From: Holtiella sp036655075
GTDB lineage: Bacteria; Bacillota; Clostridia; Lachnospirales; Cellulosilyticaceae
Assembly: GCF_036655075.1 (NCBI RefSeq)
Contig: NZ_JAVVQU010000005.1
Location: forward strand, 14,092 to 78,091
DNA length: 64,000 nt
Reading direction: 5' to 3'
The position numbers and the translations under genes were made by a program. Positions 27,851 through 35,020 of this stretch are shown here, in pieces. Under the pieces are notes generated by a model. The model was not told the DNA's origin. It searched no databases and saw nothing but the letters and a program-made list of their open reading frames with translations. Position 1 is the first letter of the stretch, and the number at the start of each line of letters is the position of its first letter.

Positions 27851-27917
27851 CAGGATTGATTTAAGTTTGTTCGAATTATACACAGAGATGTGAACAACTA
27901 ATCCACAACTCTATCCA
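27820..27917 (-). ncRNA. Predicted ~95-nt small RNA or attenuated leader
   Basis: Bounded by the perfect promoter at 27924-27952 (start of transcription about 27917) and the terminator at 27818-27850. There is no convincing ORF inside. The 5' half contains the DnaA-box-like repeats TGTGGATAG, TGTGGATTA and TGTGTATAA. It could be an independent small RNA or a leader with conditional read-through into the 27.0 kb gene. Confidence 0.5.
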
Positions 27918-28047
27918 CAACAAATTATAGCATCTCCCTATATATATGTCAATATTTTATCTCAATTTACTACATTTAGCAGTATTAGTCGTGTATTTTT
28001 GACTCTATTTCTACTTTATTCACAATATGTTGATAATCTTATCCACC
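27876..28047 (+). other. Cluster of DnaA-box-like sites
   Basis: Nine-mers matching TTATNCACA: TTATACACA (27876-27884, exact), TAATCCACA (27899-27907), CTATCCACA (27911-27919), TTATTCACA (28016-28024, exact) and TTATCCACC (28039-28047), all in one orientation, plus TTATCAACA in reverse at 28028-28036. The intervening sequence is AT-rich. No dnaA, dnaN or other replication-initiation gene is adjacent, so a DnaA-titration or regulatory cluster is likelier than oriC. Confidence 0.5.
27924..27952 (-). promoter_or_regulatory. Perfect consensus sigma-A promoter
   Basis: TTGACA, exactly 17 bases, TATAAT on the minus strand. Three DnaA-box-like sites begin within ten bases downstream, where bound protein would block initiation or early elongation. 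Confidence 0.8.
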
Positions 28048-28091
28048 TAGATATACCCTCACTTTTAATATTACTGATATATTTTTATTGC

Positions 28092-28138
28092 AAAAAAAGT
28101 AAACAAGAGAGTCATTTTAGCGACTCTTGTCTGCTTTT
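28092..28138 (-). terminator. Terminator of the porGDAB operon
   Basis: On the minus strand AAAGCAGACAAGAGTC pairs imperfectly with GACTCTCTTGTTTACTTT around an eight-base loop and is followed by a T-run. Confidence 0.75.
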
Positions 28139-28159
28139 AAACTAAATTATACTAGGTTT

Positions 28160-29089
28160 TTACACTTCGCCACATAAGGCAAGAAGTTTTGTCCATCTTG
28201 CATCCACTTCAGCTTGGAGTTCTGCTACCTTTTCCACATCTTTAATAATATGGCGGAAGCGACCTTGTGCCTCTAACCAATCTAAAATTGGACGTTTATT
28301 CTTAGGTTTATAAGTTAATTTATATACTCCATTTTCTACTTCATAAAGTGGCCAGAAGCAAGTATCTACTGCAAGTTGTGCCATTTCAATAAGTTTTGGT
28401 GTATCATAACGCCATCCTCTTGGACATGGTGCAAGTACATTCATAAATGCTGGTCCTTCTGTATAAATAGCTTTTTCTGATTTTTCATAGAGATCTTTGA
28501 AATTTCCAATTGGTGCAGTTTGAGCTACATATGGAATGCCATGTGCTACCATAACAGCTGTAAGGTCTTTTCTGTATTGTTGTTTGCCTGGTACTACTTT
28601 CCCTGCTGGTGAAGTTGTTGTATCTGCATACTTAGGTGTTGCAGAAGAACGTTGAATTCCAGTATTCATGTAAGCACCATTGTCATAACAAACATAAACC
28701 ATATCATGACCTCTTTCCATTGCACCTGAAAGAGATTGTATACCAATATCATATGTACCACCATCACCACCAAATGCAATGAATTTATAAGTATCATCTA
28801 ATTGGCCTGTTTTTTTCATATTCACGTAAGCAGCTTCTGCTCCTGCACAAGTTACTGCGGAATTTTCAAATGCTGAATGGATAAAAGAATCTTTCCACGC
28901 TGTATATGGATAAATAAATGTAGAAACTTCTAAACATCCTGTTGCAGATGTAATCACTGCTTTATCTTCTGGTTTTAATGCACGAAGCACACTACGTACT
29001 ACTACTGGTGCACCACAACCAGCACACATACGATGTCCCCCAGTTAATCTTTCTGGTTTGAGACTTGTTTCTTTTAAATTGTATGCCAT
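28160..29089 (-). CDS. porB: Pyruvate:ferredoxin oxidoreductase beta subunit
   Basis: 309 residues from the ATG with GGAGG eight bases upstream; the longer frame overlaps porA. The thiamine-diphosphate binding subunit. GDGGTYDIG followed by DNGAYMNTG is the TPP/metal motif, and MCAGCGAP near the N-terminus holds the first cysteines of the proximal 4Fe-4S cluster. With PorA, PorG and PorD it converts pyruvate and CoA to acetyl-CoA, CO2 and reduced ferredoxin. Last gene of the operon. Confidence 0.93.
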   Translation of the reverse strand: MAYNLKETSLKPERLTGGHRMCAGCGAPVVVRSVLRALKPEDKAVITSATGCLEVSTFIYPYTAWKDSFIHSAFENSAVTCAGAEAAYVNMKKTGQLDDTYKFIAFGGDGGTYDIGIQSLSGAMERGHDMVYVCYDNGAYMNTGIQRSSATPKYADTTTSPAGKVVPGKQQYRKDLTAVMVAHGIPYVAQTAPIGNFKDLYEKSEKAIYTEGPAFMNVLAPCPRGWRYDTPKLIEMAQLAVDTCFWPLYEVENGVYKLTYKPKNKRPILDWLEAQGRFRHIIKDVEKVAELQAEVDARWTKLLALCGEV

Positions 29090-29102
29090 CAGTTTCCCCT
29101 CC

Positions 29103-30293
29103 TTAACAATTTGCATCTACTACGCCTAAGTAACGATATGGATCGTCAACCTTGCCGCAAGATACAATTTCTGTAAGATCATTGTATACTTTTTCAATAT
29201 CATCAACACGCACGTCACGTCCGCCTAATCCATAAATGTAATTTACAACAAATGGTTTGTTTTCATCAAAGTACATTGCACTACATACTTCATTGAAGAG
29301 TGGCGCACCTTTTCCGTTGAATCCATCACATTTATCCATGATTGCAACTACTTTACAATTTGCTAAAGCAGCAGCCATCTCTTCTGCTGGGAATGGACGG
29401 AACACTCTTACTTTAATTAAACCTACTTTTTCACCTTTTGCACGAAGCTCATCTACTACGGCTTTTGCTGTACCTGCAGTTGAACCAATGAGAACAATTG
29501 CTCTTTCAGCATCGTCCATCATGTATTCTTCAAACAAGCCATATTTACGACCTGTTACTTTTTCAAATTCAGCTGAGACTTCTAAGATGACTTGTTTCGC
29601 TTTTCTCATGCCTTCTACTTGATTACGTTTATGTTCAAAGTAGTAATTAGGAAGGTCCAGAGGGCCTACTGCAATAGCTTGTTTCGGATTCAGAAGATAA
29701 TGTTCTGCTTTATAATTTCCTACAAAGTTTTTAACAATATCATCTTCAATAAGATTAATATTTTCAATAGCATGTGATGTAATAAAACCATCGTAGCAGT
29801 TCATAACCGGGAGTAGTACATCTTGGTGTTCTCCTATTTTAACTGCCATAATTTCATTATCATAAGCTTCTTGATTATTTTCTCCATAAATTTGAATCCA
29901 TCCAGAATCACGTGCCCCCATGGAGTCAGCATGATCATTATGTATATTGATAGGACCTGAAAGTGCACGGTTTACTGTAGCCATAACGATTGGTAATCTA
30001 CTTGAGGCCGCAATATAAAGCATTTCCCACATAAGTGCTAAACCATTTGCAGAAGTTGCTGTCATTGCACGTACACCTGCAGCACTTGCACCAATACAAG
30101 CTGACATTGCTGAATGCTCGGACTCAACAGGTACAAACTCTGTATCCACTTGCCCATTATTTACAAAACTTGAGAAGTATTGAGGTACTTCTGTGGAAGG
30201 TGTAATAGGGAATGCTGCTACAACTCCTGGATTGATTTGTCGCATTGCAACGGCAACGGCTTCGTTACCAGATAATTTTTCACGAATTGCCAT
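29103..30293 (-). CDS. porA: Pyruvate:ferredoxin oxidoreductase alpha subunit
   Basis: 396 residues from the chosen ATG, which has GGAGG nine bases upstream. The frame is open 34 codons further but that part overlaps porD and lacks a ribosome site. PITPST at 29-34 is the substrate/TPP-side motif; TATSANGLALMWEM and NIHNDHADSMGARDSG are typical of PorA. Third in the porG-porD-porA-porB order. Confidence 0.93.
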   Translation of the reverse strand: MAIREKLSGNEAVAVAMRQINPGVVAAFPITPSTEVPQYFSSFVNNGQVDTEFVPVESEHSAMSACIGASAAGVRAMTATSANGLALMWEMLYIAASSRLPIVMATVNRALSGPINIHNDHADSMGARDSGWIQIYGENNQEAYDNEIMAVKIGEHQDVLLPVMNCYDGFITSHAIENINLIEDDIVKNFVGNYKAEHYLLNPKQAIAVGPLDLPNYYFEHKRNQVEGMRKAKQVILEVSAEFEKVTGRKYGLFEEYMMDDAERAIVLIGSTAGTAKAVVDELRAKGEKVGLIKVRVFRPFPAEEMAAALANCKVVAIMDKCDGFNGKGAPLFNEVCSAMYFDENKPFVVNYIYGLGGRDVRVDDIEKVYNDLTEIVSCGKVDDPYRYLGVVDANC

Positions 30294-30309
30294 AACTTTT
30301 TTCCTCCCC

Positions 30310-30612
30310 TTATGCTCTAACCATATTGATTGCTTTGAATGGGCAAACATTTGCACATACTCCGCAACCTTTACAGTGGTCGTAGTCAATACCAATCATT
30401 TTTTTGTCCTCAGTTAAAATAGAACTATCTGGACAAACTGGGAAGCACATTAAACATTGCTTACATTTTTCTGTGTCCCATTCAGGTTTATCAGCTCTCC
30501 AACCACCTGTTTGGTAGTAATGAGCATTTCCTGAAGATGTAACAACACCACCCTTGGTGGTCTCTTGCCAAGATGTAAATGGTTCAATGATACATTTATC
30601 TTTATCTGCCAT
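30310..30612 (-). CDS. porD: Pyruvate:ferredoxin oxidoreductase delta subunit (2x4Fe-4S)
   Basis: 100 residues. Two CxxCxxCxxxCP ferredoxin motifs (KCKQCLMCFPVCPD and HCKGCGVCANVCPF) carry electrons out of the complex. The start ATG overlaps the porG stop (TAATG). The N-terminal part before the clusters, with GGWRADKPEWDTEKC, is the usual PorD shape. Confidence 0.95.
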   Translation of the reverse strand: MADKDKCIIEPFTSWQETTKGGVVTSSGNAHYYQTGGWRADKPEWDTEKCKQCLMCFPVCPDSSILTEDKKMIGIDYDHCKGCGVCANVCPFKAINMVRA

Positions 30613-31187
30613 TATCCTCTAACCTCCTCTAAAGCTCTTTTAACAGCAGCCATGTTAGGTTCAATAACTTGTGGCTTAGTTGCAAATTTATGCTTGAATG
30701 ATCTTTCCATTGATTCAATGAAAGTATTTTCATCCATAATTTTAGCAATCCTTACAATAGCTCCAAGCATTGGTGTGTTAGGAAAATATTTTCCTAATGT
30801 TTCCATAGAAATTTTACGTGCATCAATTGTACATACACGGCCTTCATACCCCTTTAATTTAGGTGCTAACTCTTCTGGAGTCTTCTCAGTATTAATAAGA
30901 AGTGCACCTTCTTTTTTTAGTCCTGCTGTTACATCTACTACATCAAGTAAAGTTTCATCTACAACAATAACATAATCTGGGTCATAAATATTTGAGTGCA
31001 CGGTTACTCTTTCATCACTGATACGATTATAAGCGGTGATCGGTGCCCCCATACGTTCTGGACCATACTCTGGGAATCCTTGAATATACTTTCCTGTATC
31101 AAATGCAGCTTCCGCTAATAATAATGAAGCCGTTTTTGCGCCTTGACCACCACGGCCATGCCAACGAATTTCAACTACATTGTTCAT
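30612..31187 (-). CDS. porG: Pyruvate:ferredoxin oxidoreductase gamma subunit
   Basis: 191 residues, the KOR gamma fold, with the glycine-rich GRGGQGAKTASLLLAEAA near the N-terminus and YGPERMGAPITAYNRIS. First gene of porGDAB; AAGGAGGG precedes the ATG. Upstream lie a promoter (31248-31276) and two strong palindromes, so the operon is probably regulated. Confidence 0.94.
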   Translation of the reverse strand: MNNVVEIRWHGRGGQGAKTASLLLAEAAFDTGKYIQGFPEYGPERMGAPITAYNRISDERVTVHSNIYDPDYVIVVDETLLDVVDVTAGLKKEGALLINTEKTPEELAPKLKGYEGRVCTIDARKISMETLGKYFPNTPMLGAIVRIAKIMDENTFIESMERSFKHKFATKPQVIEPNMAAVKRALEEVRG

Positions 31188-31218
31188 AATCGATCCCTCC
31201 TTGCATTACTCCTATGAA

Positions 31219-31243
31219 TTATAATTTATCAAATAAATTATAA
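31219..31243. promoter_or_regulatory. 25-base AT-rich palindrome over the porG transcription start
   Basis: TTATAATTTAT and ATAAATTATAA are perfect 11-base inverted arms around CAA. It begins about five bases downstream of the predicted -10, where a repressor operator, or a 5'-mRNA hairpin, would sit. Confidence 0.5.
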
Positions 31244-31247
31244 GACA

Positions 31248-31276
31248 ATTTTATCATTTTTATAAATTTATATCAA
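31248..31276 (-). promoter_or_regulatory. Sigma-A promoter of porGDAB
   Basis: TTGATA (31271-31276), 17 bases, TAAAAT (31248-31253) on the minus strand, about 60 bases before the porG ATG. Confidence 0.6.
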
Positions 31277-31286
31277 ATATAATGTG

Positions 31287-31300
31287 TATTGTATACAATA
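31287..31300. promoter_or_regulatory. 14-base perfect palindrome, GntR/FCD-like operator
   Basis: TATTGTATACAATA lies about ten bases upstream of the porG -35. Its GTATAC core matches the GT-N-AC pattern of FCD-type GntR regulators such as lactate or pyruvate regulators. No such regulator gene is in the window. Confidence 0.4.
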
Positions 31301-31514
31301 TAAATTAATTATACTTCTCTTCCTTCATATATTTTGTCTAAATCCTATGTTTTTTTGTCATTTTTTAACTCATTCTTTTCTATTAATAATATTCTAGTTC
31401 TAACAACTATTTTTTTAAACTTTTTGTATTGTCAAGAATTTAATTATCTCTCTTTCCAAATTTATAAATTCAGTTATACTATATTTACATGATTAAAGGA
31501 CTAAGGAGAACAAC

Positions 31515-32129
31515 ATGGCAAAACCTAAAAAGATATCTACTCATTTATTAGCACTGGAAAACTTACTAAGTTACAAATACATTACAAATAGTTATAAGCT
31601 TTTTTGGTATAAAAGTCTTATTACTCAAATCCATTACAAAAAACAAAAATGTAGTCTAGAAGATTTAAGTTTTGAAATGGTGATTCATGCATGGGAGCTT
31701 GTTGCTAAAAAGGGTATTACCTTTGGACGTTTAGATAAGCTTCATCGCGTTATTCACCTCATCATTGAACACTATAACTTGTCAGAAGATAGTACTGTAG
31801 AAGCATTAAGAAATTTTCTTCCTACTATTAAAGACAAAGAAATCCTTGAATTACTTGACGAAGTGGTACAAGAAGTCTGCTTTGAATTCATCGCACCACT
31901 CTATGATCAAAAACTGAAGAAAGTATCTTTCAACAAACGCTATATGACTATAGAAATCATGAGTCAAGAAAATGCTACAGCACCTTATGTAGTTAAAGAC
32001 AATGCTCAGTATATCCTTTTCAATTCTGATTGGATGACCTATTTTACAAAGAATACAAGAGAAGCAGAAAATCTATTCCATGATTCACTGGCCTTTTTCT
32101 TAGATAGGCATGCTATGAGTCATAAATAA
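31515..32129 (+). CDS. Protein resembling the N-terminal domain of HNH-type nucleases, no HNH motif
   Basis: 204 residues. The segment NSYKLFWYKSLITQI with a preceding YKYI and a following FGRLDKLHRVI resembles the N-terminal domain found before the HNH nuclease in some bacterial restriction-type proteins. No HNH or other nuclease motif follows; the protein ends with its own stop and a strong terminator. It could be a stand-alone regulator or adaptor, or a shortened relic. The resemblance is from memory of the family pattern. SD AAGGAG precedes the ATG. Confidence 0.6.
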   Translation: MAKPKKISTHLLALENLLSYKYITNSYKLFWYKSLITQIHYKKQKCSLEDLSFEMVIHAWELVAKKGITFGRLDKLHRVIHLIIEHYNLSEDSTVEALRNFLPTIKDKEILELLDEVVQEVCFEFIAPLYDQKLKKVSFNKRYMTIEIMSQENATAPYVVKDNAQYILFNSDWMTYFTKNTREAENLFHDSLAFFLDRHAMSHK

Positions 32130-32140
32130 TGCAAATAAAG

Positions 32141-32176
32141 AAGAGCTAGACTTTACATCAAGTCTAGCTCTTTTTT
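32141..32176 (+). terminator. Terminator of the 31.5-32.1 kb gene
   Basis: A 13-base perfect stem (AAGAGCTAGACTT/AAGTCTAGCTCTT), six-base loop, then TTTT. It also has an A-run on the other side and may serve bofA. Confidence 0.92.
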
Positions 32177-32436
32177 CAGTTGAAGTACTTCATAATATTA
32201 AACAAATACATGAGGATGACCCCTGGAATGCCCAATAATGCTGCTACCACTACTGTGAGCAGATTAATTCCTACACGCCACATAACAGGGATAAACAAAT
32301 CACATACACAAATACAACAAACTCCTAAAAGCCCATTTTTAATCCACTTTACTACGTACTGGTCAAAAACGATACCTATTAAGAGCACTGTACACATCAA
32401 AAGGCTCATCATAATGACTGGATGCACACCTTGCAT
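32176..32436 (-). CDS. bofA: BofA-family protein (pro-sigma-K processing inhibitor type)
   Basis: 86 residues from the ATG with GAGGTGG five bases upstream; an earlier in-frame ATG lacks a ribosome site. Hydrophobic throughout, ending with the family signature GINLLTVVVAALLGIPGVIL. In Bacillus BofA restrains the SpoIVFB protease that activates sigma-K in the mother cell during sporulation. The yaaL gene is directly upstream, as in Bacillus, but recR is 21 kb away here. Confidence 0.85.
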   Translation of the reverse strand: MQGVHPVIMMSLLMCTVLLIGIVFDQYVVKWIKNGLLGVCCICVCDLFIPVMWRVGINLLTVVVAALLGIPGVILMYLFNIMKYFN

Positions 32437-32484
32437 GTTTTCCACCTCTATATAATCCATATATTACATAGATATGGACATCCT

Positions 32485-32745
32485 TTACATTACATTCCTA
32501 TTTTCTCCTATTTCATAATAAAGCTTTTTTAGTTTTTTTAATAAATAACTATGCTTAATCTGACTGGCTTTATAATAGTAAGTATAGTACTCAAGTAGTT
32601 CTGGCTCTATTGTATCTGAGAAGTTTGCAAGTGTAGCCGCCATTTCCTCATGGAGTGCAGTAATCTCATCAGCTAATACTTCTCTCTCCTCTTCTCTTTC
32701 TTCCATTTCTTGCTGTGCTCTACGTCTTTTTTCTTTCTTTGTCAT
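32485..32745 (-). CDS. yaaL: YaaL-like DUF2508 protein
   Basis: 86 residues, highly charged, helical. A basic/acidic N-terminus (KKEKRRRAQQEMEEREEERE) is followed by a core matching DUF2508 (LHEEMAATLANFSDTIEPELLEYYTYYYKASQIKHSYLL spans about residues 31-69). Unknown function. The yaaL-bofA pair is a conserved sporulation-linked arrangement in Firmicutes. Confidence 0.75.
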   Translation of the reverse strand: MTKKEKRRRAQQEMEEREEEREVLADEITALHEEMAATLANFSDTIEPELLEYYTYYYKASQIKHSYLLKKLKKLYYEIGENRNVM

Positions 32746-32799
32746 GTGTTTTTCCTCCTTTGTTAGGAGTATGACCTAAGCCTATAAAAACTATTCACC

Positions 32800-32958
32800 C
32801 TATCTTTGAAGAAGTTGCATCACTTATTGAGGACGCTGATTAGCCTATGCAAGCATAGCAGTTGCTGCTTATGAAAAGAGTAATTCCTCTTGTTTTGTAT
32901 CTTTTAACATATCCCTAAGTTCTTGTGTATTAGTATAAGAAGTTATAACATCAATCAT
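32800..32958 (-). pseudogene. Flagellin C-terminal remnant
   Basis: From the ATG at 32958 to the TAG at 32800 one frame reads ...ELLFS*AATAMLA*ANQRPQ*VMQLLQR. This matches the conserved flagellin tail (QAATAMLAQANQRPQSVMQLL). Two of the three stops stand where glutamine is expected (CAA to TAA, CAG to TAG). The N-terminal and central parts of a flagellin are gone. No other flagellar gene is in the window. Confidence 0.75.
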
Positions 32959-32986
32959 TTTCTCATCTCAATTTTCCTACTATATA

Positions 32987-33013
32987 TGTCGGTTAAATGT
33001 TTCCCTGGCTTTA
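32987..33013 (-). promoter_or_regulatory. Sigma-D (FliA)-like promoter remnant before the flagellin relic
   Basis: On the minus strand TAAA, 17 bases, CCGACATAT, close to the flagellar TAAA-N15-GCCGATAA consensus, about 25 bases before the relic's ATG. This fits a flagellin gene that lost its middle. Confidence 0.45.
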
Positions 33014-33224
33014 ACCCTTTAAATAAGCATAAGAATTTTACTTTTTGTATATATTATTAGCAGGTTAATAATGGGCATCTTAGTTGCAAAATAAAATGAT
33101 TTATCTTATAATGTGTCTATTAAATTTTGCTAACTTTTATAAATAATTCATCTTTTTTAATTAAACTATGAGGGTAAGCAGATTTACACATTATTTTTTA
33201 TGAATTTAGGAGAGTGATTTAAAA

Positions 33225-34514
33225 TTGGATTCGGTACTGTTGGTACAACTTGTAGTTCTTGTCATTTTACTAGTAGGCTCAGCCTTTTTCTCAGCATCTG
33301 AGACTGCCCTTATGGCTATTAGTAAAATCGATGCTCGCCATATGGTGGATCAAAACATTAAAAATGCAAAACTCGTAAGCAAGCTCGTAGAAGATCCTAA
33401 TAAGTTATTAGGCGCTATCTTAGTAGGAAACAACATAGTTAATATCGGCGCTTCTTCCCTAGCAACTGTTATTGCAACAGATTTATTTAAAAGTGCTGGT
33501 GCTGGAATTGCAACAGGCGTAATGACTATCTTAGTCCTTATCTTCGGTGAGATTACACCAAAGTCTTTATCTACACAAAAGACTCAAGAAGTAGCTTGCT
33601 TTGTAGCAAGACCTATCTCTATATTAGTTGTAACCTTTAATCCTATTGTTAAAGTCCTTATGTTTATTTCCAACCTGATTATCAGAATTTTTGGTGGTAA
33701 AATTGATACGAGCAAGCCTTTCATTACAACAGATGAGCTTAAAACCATTGTTACCGTAAGTCATGAGGAAGGCGTCCTTGAACAGGAAGAAAAAGAAATG
33801 ATTTACAACGTATTTGGTTTTGGTGATTCTTATACAAAAGATGTTATGATTCCCAGAACTGATATGATAGCGGTTGATGCAAATGCTACATATGAGGAGA
33901 TTATCGATTTATATAAACAAGAACAGTTTTCACGTATGCCTGTTTATCAAGAATCTCACGATAACATTATCGGTGTTATTTACATGAAAGACCTTCTTTT
34001 AAAACAATTTAATAAAGAAGATTTTATAATGGCTGATTTTTTAAGAGATGTTTACTTTGTTCATGAATTCAAACGTATTGATGAACTGTTCAAAGAAATG
34101 CGTTCTAAGAAAATTGGTATGGCAATCGTTGTGGACGAATACGGCGGTACTTCTGGTATTGTAACTCTAGAAGACTTGATTGAAGAAATCGTGGGCGACA
34201 TTGATGATGAGTACGATATGACTGAAGATAGTTTTGTAAAAGTTAATGATAGAGAATGTCTTGTAGACGGTTCCTTTAGAATTAGCGACTTTAACGATGA
34301 ATTAGGCCTTAACATCTCATCTAACGAGTTTGACTCTATAGGTGGTTTCATCATTGGTCTTCTTGACCGCTTCCCTGACGAAGGTGAAGTCGTAACTTTT
34401 GAAGAACTTACTTTCAAAGTAGAAGAAACGATGAATAATCGTATTAATAAATTAAGAGTAACCTTATCAGATACAATAGATGAACAATTACTAGATGAAC
34501 AAAAAGAAGATTAA
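33225..34514 (+). CDS. CNNM/CorC (hemolysin-like) membrane transporter
   Basis: 429 residues. DUF21 membrane domain (residues ~1-190, starting LVVLVILLVGSAFFSASETAL), two CBS domains (~200-325, including MIPRTDMIAVD and AIVVDEYGGTSGIVTLEDLIEEIVG, which I refer to by its VVDEYGGT core), and a C-terminal CorC_HlyC domain (~340-425). Family members export or regulate divalent cations such as Mg2+. The start is TTG; AGGAG lies 12 bases upstream and no ATG fits. Own terminator. Confidence 0.88.
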   Translation: MDSVLLVQLVVLVILLVGSAFFSASETALMAISKIDARHMVDQNIKNAKLVSKLVEDPNKLLGAILVGNNIVNIGASSLATVIATDLFKSAGAGIATGVMTILVLIFGEITPKSLSTQKTQEVACFVARPISILVVTFNPIVKVLMFISNLIIRIFGGKIDTSKPFITTDELKTIVTVSHEEGVLEQEEKEMIYNVFGFGDSYTKDVMIPRTDMIAVDANATYEEIIDLYKQEQFSRMPVYQESHDNIIGVIYMKDLLLKQFNKEDFIMADFLRDVYFVHEFKRIDELFKEMRSKKIGMAIVVDEYGGTSGIVTLEDLIEEIVGDIDDEYDMTEDSFVKVNDRECLVDGSFRISDFNDELGLNISSNEFDSIGGFIIGLLDRFPDEGEVVTFEELTFKVEETMNNRINKLRVTLSDTIDEQLLDEQKED

Positions 34515-34538
34515 GCCCTCAGGCTTAATCTTCTTTTT
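34504..34538 (+). terminator. Terminator of the CNNM transporter gene
   Basis: AAGAAGATTAAGCC pairs with GGCTTAATCTTCTT around CTCA, then T-run. The stem includes the stop codon. Confidence 0.92.
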
Positions 34539-34582
34539 GTTTTAATCCATTTATTACTCACTGCATAGATTATAAGTCTATA

Positions 34583-34975
34583 TTAAACTGTTTCTGCAGG
34601 GAGATTCCCTAAGTTATTGGATTCGTCTCCATCTGCTAATGAACGTAAGTAAGGTGTGCCTGCTTTAGAAGTAGATACCCCTACATGTTGCAACTCATTA
34701 TTCATAGCCATTTGAATAGCTTGCTCGCAAGAGACTCTGTTCCCATTTGAAAGCTCATAGCCGACTACATCTCCACCCTGTTTGAGAAGTTTTGTAATGC
34801 TTTTGGCATCTGCTCCACCTTCTGAAACAATACGATTTGTATTTTGTGCTAAAAACTCTGTATTGCTTTCTGTTGCTGCTTCCACAGTATGTGGATGCCC
34901 TTCTACAAGTTGACCATTAATAATTTGGTTGTCATGTGGCTCGTTTGCACTATTGTATTGTGTAGTATCGTTCAT
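34583..34975 (-). CDS. DUF3892 domain protein
   Basis: 130 residues from the ATG with GAGG eight bases upstream. A polar Asn/Gln/Glu-rich N-terminus is followed by a DUF3892 domain (~50-130): ITKLLKQGGDVVGYELSNG, VSCEQAIQMAM, and the tail PYLRSLADGDESNNLGNLP. Small uncharacterised protein family common in Firmicutes. Confidence 0.8.
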   Translation of the reverse strand: MNDTTQYNSANEPHDNQIINGQLVEGHPHTVEAATESNTEFLAQNTNRIVSEGGADAKSITKLLKQGGDVVGYELSNGNRVSCEQAIQMAMNNELQHVGVSTSKAGTPYLRSLADGDESNNLGNLPAETV

Positions 34976-35020
34976 ACCAATCACCTCAATATTAGTATGG
35001 ATGACTATTTAACTTTTATA

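Noticed and set aside
27876..28047. Replication origin (oriC)
   Set aside because: DnaA-like boxes are present, but there is no dnaA, dnaN or rpmH nearby and no clear DnaA-trio or long AT-unwinding element; a regulatory or titration cluster fits better.
21028..33013. Reassigned or suppressed stop codons (TAG/TAA read as Gln)
   Set aside because: In-frame stops occur only in the two relics, where start signals or most of the gene are missing; intact genes all end normally at TAA, TAG or TGA.
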